Shown one piece after another: positions 41,594-49,964 of a stretch of 50,481 nucleotides of DNA. Source of the stretch: Streptomyces monomycini (lineage in GTDB: Bacteria > Actinomycetota > Actinomycetes > Streptomycetales > Streptomycetaceae); NCBI RefSeq assembly GCF_022271435.1, contig NZ_JAFIQY010000056.1:1-50481 (forward strand). The letters run 5' to 3'. Under the pieces are notes generated by a model. That model saw nothing but the letters and a program-made list of their open reading frames with translations. It was not told the origin of the DNA and did no database searches. The first letter of the stretch is position 1. Each line of letters begins with the position of its first letter. Position numbers and translations under genes: made by a program.

Positions 41594-42958
41594 TCAGGTG
41601 GGGTCCGAGGGTCGGGCATCGGCAGCGGCATCGGCAGCGGTACGGCCCCGGCCCCGCGCACCTCCCGGCTTCACCTCTTGCCCCGGCTTCACCCCTTGTC
41701 CCTGCTTCTCCTCCCGCCCCGGCTTCCCCTGTCCCCGCGGTTTCCGCCGGCCGTCCGGCTTCCGTGCGTCCGCCGGCGCGTCCGGTTCCGCGAAATGGGT
41801 CAGCTCGTGCAGCAGCTGCTTCATCTCCACGAGCAGTTCACCGCTCGCCGCGGCGGCCGGCGGGTCGCGTTGCTCGCGGAAGTCGTCCGCGAGCCCGTCG
41901 TACAGCTCCTGCGCCCGCGCACGAGCCCGGCGGTAGCGCTCCCCCGCCGCCGCCCGGTCGCTGTCCGCGATCAAATCCTCCTCGGCCTGGCACAGCGTCG
42001 CGGCCTCGTCCGCGAGATCGGCGTAGCGCCGCAGGAACGCGGCGCCGGGCGCGGTCAGCCGGGCCTTCTCCCCTGCCGTGCCGGCCAGCGTGCGGGTGAT
42101 CGCCGAGAGGTGGGCGACGGCCCGCTCCCACACCGCGTCGGCCTTCTCGGGCGGCGGCGGGGGCGGTCCGGTACGGCGCAGCCGGAAGCCGGGGTTGAAA
42201 CGGGAGCTTTCGGTGTTCCACTCGCGGGCGCTGGCCAGCGCCCGCAGCACCTGACCGAGGCGGCGCGCGCGGTCGTGCCAGCCCGCCGCGTCCGTGGCGC
42301 TCCACTCCTCGTCGCGCAGGCCCTCGGCCATGATGCACAGCAATTCGGCGCTCTCCCGGGGCAGGCGCCGCAGCTGGTCGTGCACATTGCGCAGGTGCAC
42401 CGGCGGGAGGATCAGCGCGTTGACGGTGATGCCGATGACCGCCCCGATCGCGGTCTCCATGAGCCGGTGCCCGACCTCGGTCAGCGAATAGGCGCCGTAG
42501 GTGATGACGAACAGGGCGGTGGTCGCGCCGTAGATGCCCTGGGCGCCCAGTCTGCGGTGGGTGCCGATCAGCGTCATCACCGGCAGCACGATCAGCATGG
42601 CGCCCAGCGTGCTGCCGTCGGTCACGGCCATCGCCGCGGAGGCCAGCAGGGCGCCGAGCACGATCACCACGAGCTGCTGGAGCCCGGACCGCAGCGAGCG
42701 GTAGACGGTGGCGTCGACCAGCGCCAGCGCGGTCCAGGGGGCCATCAGGGCCAGCGGCGCGTTCAGCCACCAGCCGGTCAGCGCCCAGGCCGTGACCGCG
42801 GCGCCGGCCGCCTTCAGCGACTGGACGACGGTGTCCCGCTCCGGCCCGGACCCCCGTACCGCGCCCCGCACCGTGCGGCCGACCGCGGCCACTTCCCACC
42901 ACACCCACCGCCACCCGGCCGTGCCCCTCGCCTCCGCCAACTCCGCCTCCCGGCTCAC
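41594..42958 (-). CDS. FUSC-family membrane protein
   Basis: About 454 residues. N-terminal half has around six membrane helices (AWALTGWWLNAPLALMAPWT, LVVIVLGALLASAAMAVTDG, MLIVLPVMTLIGTHRRLG, GAVIGITVNALILPPVHLRN) of the FUSC/aromatic-acid-exporter type; the second half is cytoplasmic helices ending in a Lys/Pro/Gly-rich tail. Relatives export aromatic acids, so transport of catecholic by-products is conceivable given the DHB pathway, but only inference. The GTG at 42958 is tentative; SD-like GGAAG is almost adjacent. 126 bp downstream of the redox gene start, same strand. Confidence 0.75.
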   Translation of the reverse strand: MSREAELAEARGTAGWRWVWWEVAAVGRTVRGAVRGSGPERDTVVQSLKAAGAAVTAWALTGWWLNAPLALMAPWTALALVDATVYRSLRSGLQQLVVIVLGALLASAAMAVTDGSTLGAMLIVLPVMTLIGTHRRLGAQGIYGATTALFVITYGAYSLTEVGHRLMETAIGAVIGITVNALILPPVHLRNVHDQLRRLPRESAELLCIMAEGLRDEEWSATDAAGWHDRARRLGQVLRALASAREWNTESSRFNPGFRLRRTGPPPPPPEKADAVWERAVAHLSAITRTLAGTAGEKARLTAPGAAFLRRYADLADEAATLCQAEEDLIADSDRAAAGERYRRARARAQELYDGLADDFREQRDPPAAAASGELLVEMKQLLHELTHFAEPDAPADARKPDGRRKPRGQGKPGREEKQGQGVKPGQEVKPGGARGRGRTAADAAADARPSDPT

Positions 42959-43237
42959 TCTTCCGTGCGGGTCGGGTCCGCCGCGGTCACCGGTGGCCCG
43001 GCGCGCTGGGTACCCATGATCGTCCGGGCTAGTCGTGCCGGCCGGCCACCGCGCCGCTTCGAACACCCCTGCCGTTCCGTCTGCCGCACGGGTGATCCCG
43101 GGCACCCGTAGGGGTGGTCGCGCGGACCGCGGCGCTTCGTAACCGTCCGAGCCCGCCTTGACTGGATGCGCGCTTTCCCGCGTAGCGCCACCGTCCCGCA
43201 CCACCTGCCCCCGACTCCCATGGAAGCTCTCATCCTC

Positions 43238-43480
43238 ATGCGTATCCGTTCCGCAGTCGTCACAGTGCTCGCCGCGGTCGGCGCGGCCGCCCTCGCACCG
43301 CAGCCCGCCGCCGCGAACGCGGCGTCGAGCCCGACGATCTCCTCCCTCACCGAGTCCGAGGCCGTCGGGCTGCTGCGCATTCCGCTGAGCGAGTCCAACG
43401 TCGCGGCGGTCCTGGGCCTCGTCGAGACGGCCGCCCGACCGCTGAACATGGAGCGGGGCGCCTCGCTCACCGGGAAGTGA
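43238..43480 (+). CDS. Small secreted protein
   Basis: 80 residues with a signal peptide (RIRSAVVTVLAAVGAAALAP, cleavage about AAANA) and a mature part of about 50 residues, SLTESEAVGLLRIPLSESNV then VAAVLGLVETAARPLNME, amphipathic and Cys-free. No family recognised; it is not a chaplin. ATG at 43238 with GGAAG upstream; an ATG at 43220 lacks a ribosome-binding site. A hairpin follows the stop. Confidence 0.6.
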   Translation: MRIRSAVVTVLAAVGAAALAPQPAAANAASSPTISSLTESEAVGLLRIPLSESNVAAVLGLVETAARPLNMERGASLTGK

Positions 43481-43504
43481 CAGCCGCGGGGCGCGCACCA
43501 CCCA

Positions 43505-43544
43505 GGGCGCACACACGTACGAGCCGCTGCGCGCGTGTGCGCCC
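43505..43544 (+). terminator. Hairpin terminator, 13-bp stem with one mismatch
   Basis: GGGCGCACACACG (43505-43517) pairs with CGCGTGTGCGCCC (43532-43544), one A-C mismatch, 25 bp after the stop of the small secreted protein gene. Confidence 0.7.
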
Positions 43545-43627
43545 CCGTCTGCGCCTGCCCGCCCCCTCGCCCCGACGGCACCGTGGAGTACAGAACCGGT
43601 ACCCCGGACTCCGACGAGGAGAGCGAA

Positions 43628-44284
43628 GTGATCCACATCAGCGAGACGCTCATGCTGCAGACGGTCGAGGAGTTCCTCACCGCGGAGGAGATCTCCCGGC
43701 TGGTCAAGATCATGGACAGCGAGGCGGCCGGCTGGCGGCCCCGCCACCAGGCCGAGGTCCGCACGGCTCCGGCCACCGCCCAGGAGGTCCTGGCCGACGC
43801 CACGCAGCGGGCGCTGCCCGCGATCCGGCGCAGTATGCCGTCCATCGCCGGATCAGGACACTGGGGCTACACCGAACTCGCCGTGGGTGAGAGCGTGCCC
43901 ACCCACCTCGACGGGATCAGCAGCCCGCGGACGCCGCCCCGGCGCATCGGCCGGATCGGCGTGACGATCGCGGACGCGGCGGAAGGCGGCCGGTTCTACA
44001 TCGAGACGACGTCGGACTCCGCTCCCTGGACCGACACGCTGCTGGGCGCCGCCGACGGGTACGAACCGGGTACACCGCTCAGCCGCAGTCTGCCGCACGG
44101 CCCCGCCGTCCACGAGGACACACCGCAGTGGCTGAGCACGCCGCGCAAGAGCCGGTGGCTGACCGACGCCGGGCCGGGGGTCGCCGTCGCGTACGGCGCG
44201 CAGGTCATCCACGGCGTCACACCGGTGCTCCGCGGCCGGGTACGCAAGTTCGTCACCGACCTCGTCGACACGGCGACGGCCTGA
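43628..44284 (+). CDS. Probable 2OG-Fe(II) oxygenase-like protein
   Basis: 218 residues. Opens with the usual v-e-e-F-L-x-x-e-E motif (QTVEEFLTAEEISRLVKIMD) and has a plausible facial triad: HxD in VPTHLDGIS, the distal His in QVIHGVTPVLRG, and Arg two residues after the following Gly for 2-oxoglutarate (GRVRKFVTDLV). No exact family recognised; it differs from the PF10014-like protein at 38.7 kb. GTG start with GAGGAG 6 nt upstream. Confidence 0.65.
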   Translation: MIHISETLMLQTVEEFLTAEEISRLVKIMDSEAAGWRPRHQAEVRTAPATAQEVLADATQRALPAIRRSMPSIAGSGHWGYTELAVGESVPTHLDGISSPRTPPRRIGRIGVTIADAAEGGRFYIETTSDSAPWTDTLLGAADGYEPGTPLSRSLPHGPAVHEDTPQWLSTPRKSRWLTDAGPGVAVAYGAQVIHGVTPVLRGRVRKFVTDLVDTATA

Positions 44285-44344
44285 CGCCGTGCGGTGAGCT
44301 CCCCGCCGCTGCCCCCGGCCGCATGATCCCAGCCTCATGCGCCC

Positions 44345-44456
44345 GGCTTCCTTCCTTCGGATTCCTTCCCTCGGCTTCCTTCAGTCCGCCTCCTGCTCGG
44401 ACTCCTCCTCGGACTCCTTCGTGCCACGCCTTCCCCTCCCTGCCTCACCCCGCTGA
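44345..44456 (+). other. Pyrimidine-rich tract downstream of the oxygenase gene
   Basis: About 110 bp strongly biased to C/T on the plus strand (CTTCCTTCCTTCGG-like repeats, CCTCCTCGGACTCC), between convergent stops. It may act as a terminator or form unusual DNA structure; no gene is seen in it. Confidence 0.45.
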
Positions 44457-45650
44457 ACGATGGCGGTGCTGGCCCCGGTTGCTCTGTGCGTGCCGGGCGG
44501 CGGCCGGCGGTGCGGTGGCGAGGTCGAGCTGGCGTACGAACTGGTGGAAGCAGAGCAGGACGGTCAGCGGCGGGAGGCCCGCCACGGCGATGCCCGCCGG
44601 GGACGGGTGCACCTGGGCGATGCAGAGCAGCGTGGCCACGGCGGCGAAGAAGATCACGACGGCCCAGGAGTGCAGCGTACGGCGCCGGTAGGCGCGGGCG
44701 CGCAGGATGGACAGGGTGGCCACGACCCACGGTCCGTAGATCAGCAGTGGCCACAGCCCCGCGATGTCCGACGGGGCGACGCCGTCCGCGATCGCGCGCA
44801 GCGACGGGTAGGAGGCCACCGCGCCCAGTGCGGCGACGGCGATCGCGATCACCGCCGTCATCAGCACGGACGACGCGCTCAGCAGGCGCCTCCAGGACCA
44901 GCCGACGGGCGCCGCTTCACCGTCCGCGCCGGCGTCGGATTCCGGCACGTCGCATCCGGCCGAGTCCGCCGGGAAGAACACGGCCCCGTCCGCGGGGAAA
45001 CCGGCCCCGGCGGCGTGGAATCCGGCCCCGGAGGCGTGGAAAACAGCCTTTCCGGGGTGGTACACGATGCCGTCAGGGTGGTGAGCGACACCGTCGTCCA
45101 AGCGATCCGGACGATCCGAGTAACCCAAGTGGTCCGCGTACCCCAAGTGGTCCGAGTGACCGGAGTGGTCCGCGTATCGCAAGTGGTCCGAGTGACCGGG
45201 GTGATGGGCGACACCGTCGTCCGACGGGTACGCGATGTCGTCGGTGGGGAAGACGGCCCCGGGGTGGCGGTAGAGCCCTTCGGGGTGCGGGGGAAAGGCT
45301 TCGGGGTGGAAGACGGCCTCGGCGGCCGGAAACACGGACTCGCCGGCCAGGAACACAGGGTCGCCGGCGGGGAACACGGACTCGCCCACCGGGAACCCGG
45401 TCGCCGGGCCGCCTGCCGCAGGGGGCTGTTCGGCGGTGTCCCACAGCTCCGCCAGCTCGTGGCCCAGCTCCTCCACGACGGCGGCGTCCCACCCGTCGTC
45501 GGCCATCTCCCGGCCCAGGTACCCGTCGTGCGGGTAGTGCGGGTACGGGTACGGGATGCCGCCGGGAAAGGCGCCGGGCTCCGTGCTCTGGCGCGGCAGC
45601 CGGTGCCGGCCGGTACCGGGAGGCACGGGGGCCCGCGGGGTGTCGTTCAC
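44445..45650 (-). CDS. DUF2637 membrane protein with His-rich repeat region
   Basis: 401 residues. A long hydrophilic N-terminal part rich in His, Asp, Pro and Gly contains hexapeptide repeats of the type (H/Y)(S/A)DHLG and FHxxGAxF units; the C-terminal about 150 residues hold the DUF2637 domain with four membrane helices (VLMTAVIAIAVAALGAVASY, WPLLIYGPWVVATLSILRAR, WAVVIFFAAVATLLCIAQ, GLPPLTVLLCFHQF). DUF2637 proteins are common actinobacterial membrane proteins, often on mobile elements, of unknown function. GTG at 45650; no strong ribosome-binding site. Confidence 0.75.
   Translation of the reverse strand: MNDTPRAPVPPGTGRHRLPRQSTEPGAFPGGIPYPYPHYPHDGYLGREMADDGWDAAVVEELGHELAELWDTAEQPPAAGGPATGFPVGESVFPAGDPVFLAGESVFPAAEAVFHPEAFPPHPEGLYRHPGAVFPTDDIAYPSDDGVAHHPGHSDHLRYADHSGHSDHLGYADHLGYSDRPDRLDDGVAHHPDGIVYHPGKAVFHASGAGFHAAGAGFPADGAVFFPADSAGCDVPESDAGADGEAAPVGWSWRRLLSASSVLMTAVIAIAVAALGAVASYPSLRAIADGVAPSDIAGLWPLLIYGPWVVATLSILRARAYRRRTLHSWAVVIFFAAVATLLCIAQVHPSPAGIAVAGLPPLTVLLCFHQFVRQLDLATAPPAAARHAQSNRGQHRHRSAG
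45127..45198 (-). repeat. 18-bp minisatellite coding His-rich hexapeptides
   Basis: Four 18-bp units at 45127-45144, 45145-45162, 45163-45180, 45181-45198, alternating between two versions (AAGTGGTCCGAGTGACCG and relatives on the plus strand). On the coding strand they give HSDHLG/YADHLG repeats. All units keep the frame. Confidence 0.8.
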
Positions 45651-45738
45651 AACAGCTCTCACAGGAGTCGGTGGTGGCCGGTGGGGAAGGGGCCGGCCGA
45701 CGCGCCGCCCGGCAGGGCGGCGGGCGCCGGTGGAGCCG

Positions 45739-45933
45739 TTACCGGCCGTCCTTGATGCCGTCGAGGGCGGCCAGCAGCTGTTCCAGCAGGTCACCGGTGT
45801 ACTCCAGCCGCACGCGCTGCCCGGGGCGCAGCAGATGGACGTCGGGACGGACGTCGGGCGCGCTGCGGGGCACGGTCGAGCTCAGCTGCCAGGAGCCGAG
45901 CTGGCGCGTGGGGGAAACGATCGTGTCAGTCAT
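45739..45933 (-). CDS. Small hypothetical protein
   Basis: 64 residues, with a central RPGQRVRLEYTGDLLEQLLA segment and no signal peptide or membrane helix. Upstream of, and in line with, the DUF2637 gene (88-bp gap), so possibly in one operon. Coding bias is good and the frame is clean, but I do not recognise the family. ATG start; weak ribosome-binding site. Confidence 0.6.
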   Translation of the reverse strand: MTDTIVSPTRQLGSWQLSSTVPRSAPDVRPDVHLLRPGQRVRLEYTGDLLEQLLAALDGIKDGR

Positions 45934-45987
45934 ACGTCGTCAACGAACGCGCCTCACAGCGGGTGACTGCGGCATACGGGCGAATCA

Positions 45988-46006
45988 GAATTAAGATAAC
46001 TAATTC
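45988..46006. promoter_or_regulatory. AT-rich inverted repeat GAATTA-N7-TAATTC
   Basis: A perfect 6-bp dyad in an AT-rich 25-bp island, 55 bp upstream of the small hypothetical gene (minus strand). It lies in a 350-bp gene-free stretch (45934-46284) and is the likely promoter/operator there. Confidence 0.5.
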
Positions 46007-46284
46007 CTCATAACGGTGCTTCGCTGACGGAACCGGGAGCAGCCGCACCGGCACGAGTGGAGCAGACCGGGCACCGTACGGCCGTCTCATCGGTTCGCCA
46101 CCCCGGGGCGCGTCGCTGACCAGCGACAACACCATAAAGGGAGAGTCGCGGGCAAAGAGTTAGAACCCCCGGCAAAAGCGGCACTTTCCCCGCATCGGGC
46201 TACGGCCCCCACCGGACCGCCACGCTTCCCGCGTCCTGCGCACCCGCCCCGCTCCCCTCACCCTGCGTGCCCGCCAGGTCCACT

Positions 46285-46360
46285 GCCCCGAAGGCGGAAT
46301 GGTGTTGCTGAGCCGAAAGATGTTGCCCGGGTCGTACGTGGTCTTCAGCCCGGTCACGCG
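46285..46360 (-). pseudogene. C-terminal scar of a berberine-bridge-type FAD oxidase
   Basis: On the minus strand the frame starting inside the regulator's stop reads VTGLKTTYDPGNIFRLSNTI-PP, the signature C-terminus of BBE-domain FAD-linked oxidoreductases. Nothing else of the about 450-residue enzyme is present; the sequence upstream is the regulator gene and downstream is Arg-rich junk. This is the remnant of a deleted oxidase that probably was the regulator's neighbour. Confidence 0.7.
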
Positions 46361-47283
46361 CCGGTGGTCCTCCGGGTGGCATCCACCGGGAGTTCCCCGG
46401 ACCCACCAGGCTCACTAGCCACACCAAGCGCACCTGAAGCACTCGGCACACCAGACATCCCCGCCCCACCAGCACGCCCCCCACGCCCCCCACGCCCCCG
46501 CAACACCCGCTCCGTCCGCTCATCCATCGGAAAGAACAGCTCGACCGCCAGCTCCGAGAGAGTGACGTCGGCCGGTGCGCCGAAGGTGGCGATGCTGCTG
46601 AACATCGCCAGTTCCCCGTACGGGGTCCGGAACCGCATCGGCACCACCGCTTCGCGCGGTCCGCGCTCCTGCGGCGGGGCCGGGGTCTCGTGCGCGGGCA
46701 CCTCGTAGGCACGGACCTCCTCGTACAGGGTTCTCAGCGCGGGATCGCCAGTGGTGTGCGCCTGCTGCGCCAGCCCGCCGAGCAGGTACGCGCGCACCTC
46801 CCCGTAGTCCACCGCGTACGCCGGGAGTCCCTCGGGGTGCAGAGCCAGCCGCATCACGTTCGGCGTGGGCGCCAGCAGTTCCGGCGGGGCCACGTCGAGC
46901 ATGACGCCCATCGCGCGGTTGGCGCGCACCACGTTCCACAGCCGGTCGACGACAACTGCCGGGTACGGCTCATGCCCCTCCAGCAGCATGTCCACCGCCG
47001 AACGCACCGCGCGCATGTCCTCGCCCTCCAGCGGACGTTCGCGATAGACGGGCGCGTAGCCCGCGGCCATCAGCAGGCTGTTGCGTTCGCGCAGCGGTAC
47101 GTCCAGATGGTGGGCCAGGCGCAGCACCATCTTCTGGCTGGGCCGGGCGCGCCCGGTCTCCACGCAGGACAGATGCCGCGCCGAGGTGTCCGCGCGCAGA
47201 GCCAGCTCCAGCTGACTGAACTTCCGTCGCAGCCGCCATTCGCGCAACAGCACACCGACCCGCGGAGGTTGATCAACTCCCAT
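46354..47283 (-). CDS. MmyB-like helix-turn-helix regulator
   Basis: 309 residues. N-terminal XRE HTH (VGVLLREWRLRRKFSQLELA, SARHLSCVETGRARPSQKM) and the MmyB-type ligand-binding domain (LEGHEPYPAVVVDRLWNVVR, ANRAMGVMLD, ELAMFSSIATFGAPADVTLS, ELAVELFFPMDE), a PAS-like pocket reported to bind fatty acids. Such regulators normally control an adjacent short-chain or FAD oxidoreductase. The last about 45 residues are a Gly/Arg/Ser low-complexity tail not normal for the family, next to the oxidase scar, so the 3' end may have been remade by the deletion. An inverted repeat lies just upstream. Confidence 0.88.
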   Translation of the reverse strand: MGVDQPPRVGVLLREWRLRRKFSQLELALRADTSARHLSCVETGRARPSQKMVLRLAHHLDVPLRERNSLLMAAGYAPVYRERPLEGEDMRAVRSAVDMLLEGHEPYPAVVVDRLWNVVRANRAMGVMLDVAPPELLAPTPNVMRLALHPEGLPAYAVDYGEVRAYLLGGLAQQAHTTGDPALRTLYEEVRAYEVPAHETPAPPQERGPREAVVPMRFRTPYGELAMFSSIATFGAPADVTLSELAVELFFPMDERTERVLRGRGGRGGRAGGAGMSGVPSASGALGVASEPGGSGELPVDATRRTTGA

Positions 47284-47317
47284 GCGGCCGACCCTACCGA
47301 GGCCCCTGCGCACCGGC

Positions 47318-47336
47318 CATGACCTCAAAAGTCATG
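47318..47336. promoter_or_regulatory. Candidate operator CATGAC-N7-GTCATG
   Basis: Perfect 6-bp dyad 35 bp upstream of the MmyB-like regulator start, in the divergent region with the PIN-like gene. Position suits autoregulation. Confidence 0.55.
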
Positions 47337-47531
47337 CTCCCCACGCACGACCGATGACCACACGCCGCACCACCACACCCGCCTGCCACCACCCCGCCCT
47401 CACCCTCACCCGCCCCGCTTCCGCCACTCCCTCTCGGCCCCCGCCCGCGACCCGCTGAGGTCACCATCGACCGCCCCCACCAAAGGCCGTGGTGCCAGGC
47501 GCAGTTGACAGAGGCAGCAAGGGTGAGCGAC

Positions 47532-48173
47532 ATGGCGGACGGCGCGGACAACGAAGATCCCCGCGGCCTCTTCGACGACTTCGGGGCCTTCCGCACCCCG
47601 ACGACGGCGGATCTCACCACCGTACTGACGGACGGCCTCGTCGCCCCCGACGCGAACGTCCTGCTCAACCTCTACCGGCACGCCGAGCAGGCCCGCACCG
47701 ACCTCCTCGACGCGCTCGGCGCCCTGGGAGACCGCCTCTGGGTCCCGCACCAGGCCCTCGTGGGGTTCTGGCGCAACCGCGAGACCACCATCTCCGACGC
47801 CCGGTCGACCAGCGCGAAGGCCGCCCAGGAGGTGACCGCGCACGCGCAGCAGGCGGTGCAGGCGCTGCGTACCTGGGCCAACCGGGTGGCGTTGAGCGAC
47901 AAAGAGATCGAGCAGCTCCGGGACCGGCTGAACGGGACCTTCGACGAGGTGCGGCGGCGGATCACCGAGGTCGGCGAGGGAGAGTCGCAGCACATCAGCC
48001 ACGACACCAGCGCCGATCCGGTGATCACCAGGCTGGAGCAGGTACTGGCCCGCCGGGTCGGCAGGCCCTTCACGACCGAGGAGACCGCCGGACTGCTCGC
48101 GCTGGGGCGCCGGCGGGCCGGAGAACGCGTACCGCCCGGGCCCAACCCTGTGCCCACACTTGACTTGCGATGA
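47532..48173 (+). pseudogene. Truncated PIN-like (PIN_8/DUF4935) domain protein
   Basis: 213 residues that match the first half of PIN-like domain proteins: DDFGAFRTPT, the first acidic residue in LVAPDANVLLNLYRH, and WVPHQALVGFWRNRE. Full-length members are about twice as long and carry the remaining catalytic Asp residues after an RxPPG(F/Y) motif. Here the frame reaches ERVPPG and ends ten residues later, with a terminator right behind, so the nuclease half is missing. AAGGG 8 nt upstream of the ATG at 47532; GTG 47523 and TTG 47505 are alternatives. Probably inactive as a nuclease. Confidence 0.65.
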
Positions 48174-48187
48174 CGGCCTGAGGCAGA

Positions 48188-48240
48188 GGTCCGGTCGGCC
48201 CGCCCCCCCCCCGCACTGCCACGGGCGGGCCGACCGGACC
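48188..48240. terminator. Bidirectional terminator, 18-bp perfect stem
   Basis: GGTCCGGTCGGCCCGCCC (48188-48205) pairs perfectly with 48223-48240. The 17-nt loop includes part of a 10-C run. It sits between convergent stops at 48173 and 48257. Confidence 0.85.
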
Positions 48241-48256
48241 CGATCACTGACGCGAC

Positions 48257-49255
48257 TCAGCCGTCGATCGCGACCTCGCCGTGCAGGCCCTTGGCGTCCA
48301 CACCCGGGTACATGCTCAGCGTGCCGTCGGCCCAGCGCACCAGGACGTCGTTGGGCCGCTCGTTGGCGACGAAGGCACCCGCGCCGACCACCGCGGCGTG
48401 GAGCCACTCGGACTTCCCATGCCGGATCTGCGTCTCACCGTGCAGGCCCTCGGTGTCCACGCCCGGGTAGAGGGTGGCCTCACCGTCCGCCCACCGGACC
48501 AGCAGGTCCGCGGTCTTCTTGCCGGTGAACTCGCCCGCGGTGACCTGCGCGGCGTGCTGCCACGTGGCGTTCGCCGGCACCAGGGTCTTCTCGGCGGCCG
48601 GCTTGACGCCGTTGGCGTCCAGGTCGGGGTGGAGCGTGACCTGGCCGTCGTCCCAGACGACCACCAGGTCGTCGCGCTGCGCGTTGGCCGTGAAGCGGCC
48701 GGCGGTGATCTGCGCGGCGTGGCCCCACGCCTTGTCGTTGGCCGGGGCGAGCTGCTTCTCGCCGTGGAAGCCGTTCTTGTCGACGTGGGTGTACTGGGTC
48801 AGCTCCCCGTCGCTCCAGCGCACCACGAGCCCGTCCGAGCCGTTGCCGAAGCCGGCCCCCGTGATCCCCTCCACAAAGTTCCACGCGCTCTTCTTGGCAG
48901 CGGTGTTGGGCGCCGCGAGCTGGTGTTCGGCGGAGAAGGGCCGCTTGGGGTCCTTACCGTCCGAACCCTCGTAGAGGGTCACCTCGGCGTCGCTCCACCG
49001 CACGATCATGTCCATGTGCCGGGCGCCGCCCGCCGAACCCCCGGTGAAGTACCCCGTGGCGATGTGCGTGGCCTTGCCCCACGGCGCGGAAGCACCGACA
49101 CCGGCGACCGGCTTCACGGCAGACGCCTTCGAGCCACCCGCCGCGGGCACACCACCAACGGCCTGCGCCGGAACGGCCGCAACCACCGCACCACCGGCCA
49201 CCGCCACCGCGGTCACTGCCGACATCAACGCCCTGCGAACACGTATGCTGTCCAT
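48257..49255 (-). CDS. Secreted five-repeat beta-propeller-like protein
   Basis: 332 residues: signal peptide (ALMSAVTAVAVAGGAVVAAV, cleavage near AQA-V), a short linker, then five repeats of about 45-55 residues from about 70 to the end, each with the pattern ITAGxF, (D)LVVRWxDGE, TLYPGVD and GLHGE. The layout resembles FG-GAP/VCBS or tachylectin-like propellers, in which five blades bind sugars or metal. The ATG at 49255 is preceded by AGGAAAAGGAAAA. No sortase or membrane anchor, so it is released or wall-associated. Confidence 0.8.
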   Translation of the reverse strand: MDSIRVRRALMSAVTAVAVAGGAVVAAVPAQAVGGVPAAGGSKASAVKPVAGVGASAPWGKATHIATGYFTGGSAGGARHMDMIVRWSDAEVTLYEGSDGKDPKRPFSAEHQLAAPNTAAKKSAWNFVEGITGAGFGNGSDGLVVRWSDGELTQYTHVDKNGFHGEKQLAPANDKAWGHAAQITAGRFTANAQRDDLVVVWDDGQVTLHPDLDANGVKPAAEKTLVPANATWQHAAQVTAGEFTGKKTADLLVRWADGEATLYPGVDTEGLHGETQIRHGKSEWLHAAVVGAGAFVANERPNDVLVRWADGTLSMYPGVDAKGLHGEVAIDG

Positions 49256-49964
49256 TTTTCCTTTTCCTGACATCACGAATGAGGGAATGAAGAGCGGCAT
49301 CGCTTTCCCCGAGGCGGCTGAACTTGCACACAGTTCAAGCCGACAAGTTCGGGTCTACGGCAACCGGTGGTCGAGACTCGTGCCGTCTACGCGTCCTGCC
49401 CACACCATAGAAGTGGGCAACTCCCTCGGAGCGCACCCCTTCGAGAGAGGTAGAGAAGCACTTCGGCAAGTTCAGGAGAAAAGCCCGCTCCCGGCACACT
49501 CCGCCACTCAGCTCGACCAATGACCTCACCTCCACACAGCCGGGAGCACACCAGCACCCGTTACATAGAACGGAGTTGGCGAAGTAGCGGATTCCGTTTT
49601 CAGACTTCGCGGCCGCCGGGCCGACGGCCGCGGTCGACAGAAAGCCCCCCGTCCACCAGGTCACTGATCAGGCACTTTCGAGTGCGCTCCGCCGACACCA
49701 CGTCGTCCCGAGAACGAGGTGGGCGACAACCGGACCGCGAAAGGCGGAGTAGAGCACAGGTAAGCTGTGCGCCCGCATCCCAGTCGAGCCCATACGAAGC
49801 TCGCGCGGCTCTCGAAGTGCATGTTCCGCACATCCGCCGGTCGTCCGAAGTACGACCACTCCTCATTCCTCTTCCCAGTGCTCACATCAGGCCGTCCGGA
49901 CAACGGGGCCGTACCCCTGGGCGTCCCGGCGTGCTGGAAAGACGAACAAGGAAAGGTTGACCGG
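49256..49964. other. Gene-free 709-bp stretch
   Basis: Visibly lower GC than its neighbours and without a frame showing streptomycete third-position bias or a recognisable motif. It holds the divergent promoters of the propeller gene (minus) and the ALF-repeat gene (plus). No tRNA, insertion sequence or iron box seen. Confidence 0.5.
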
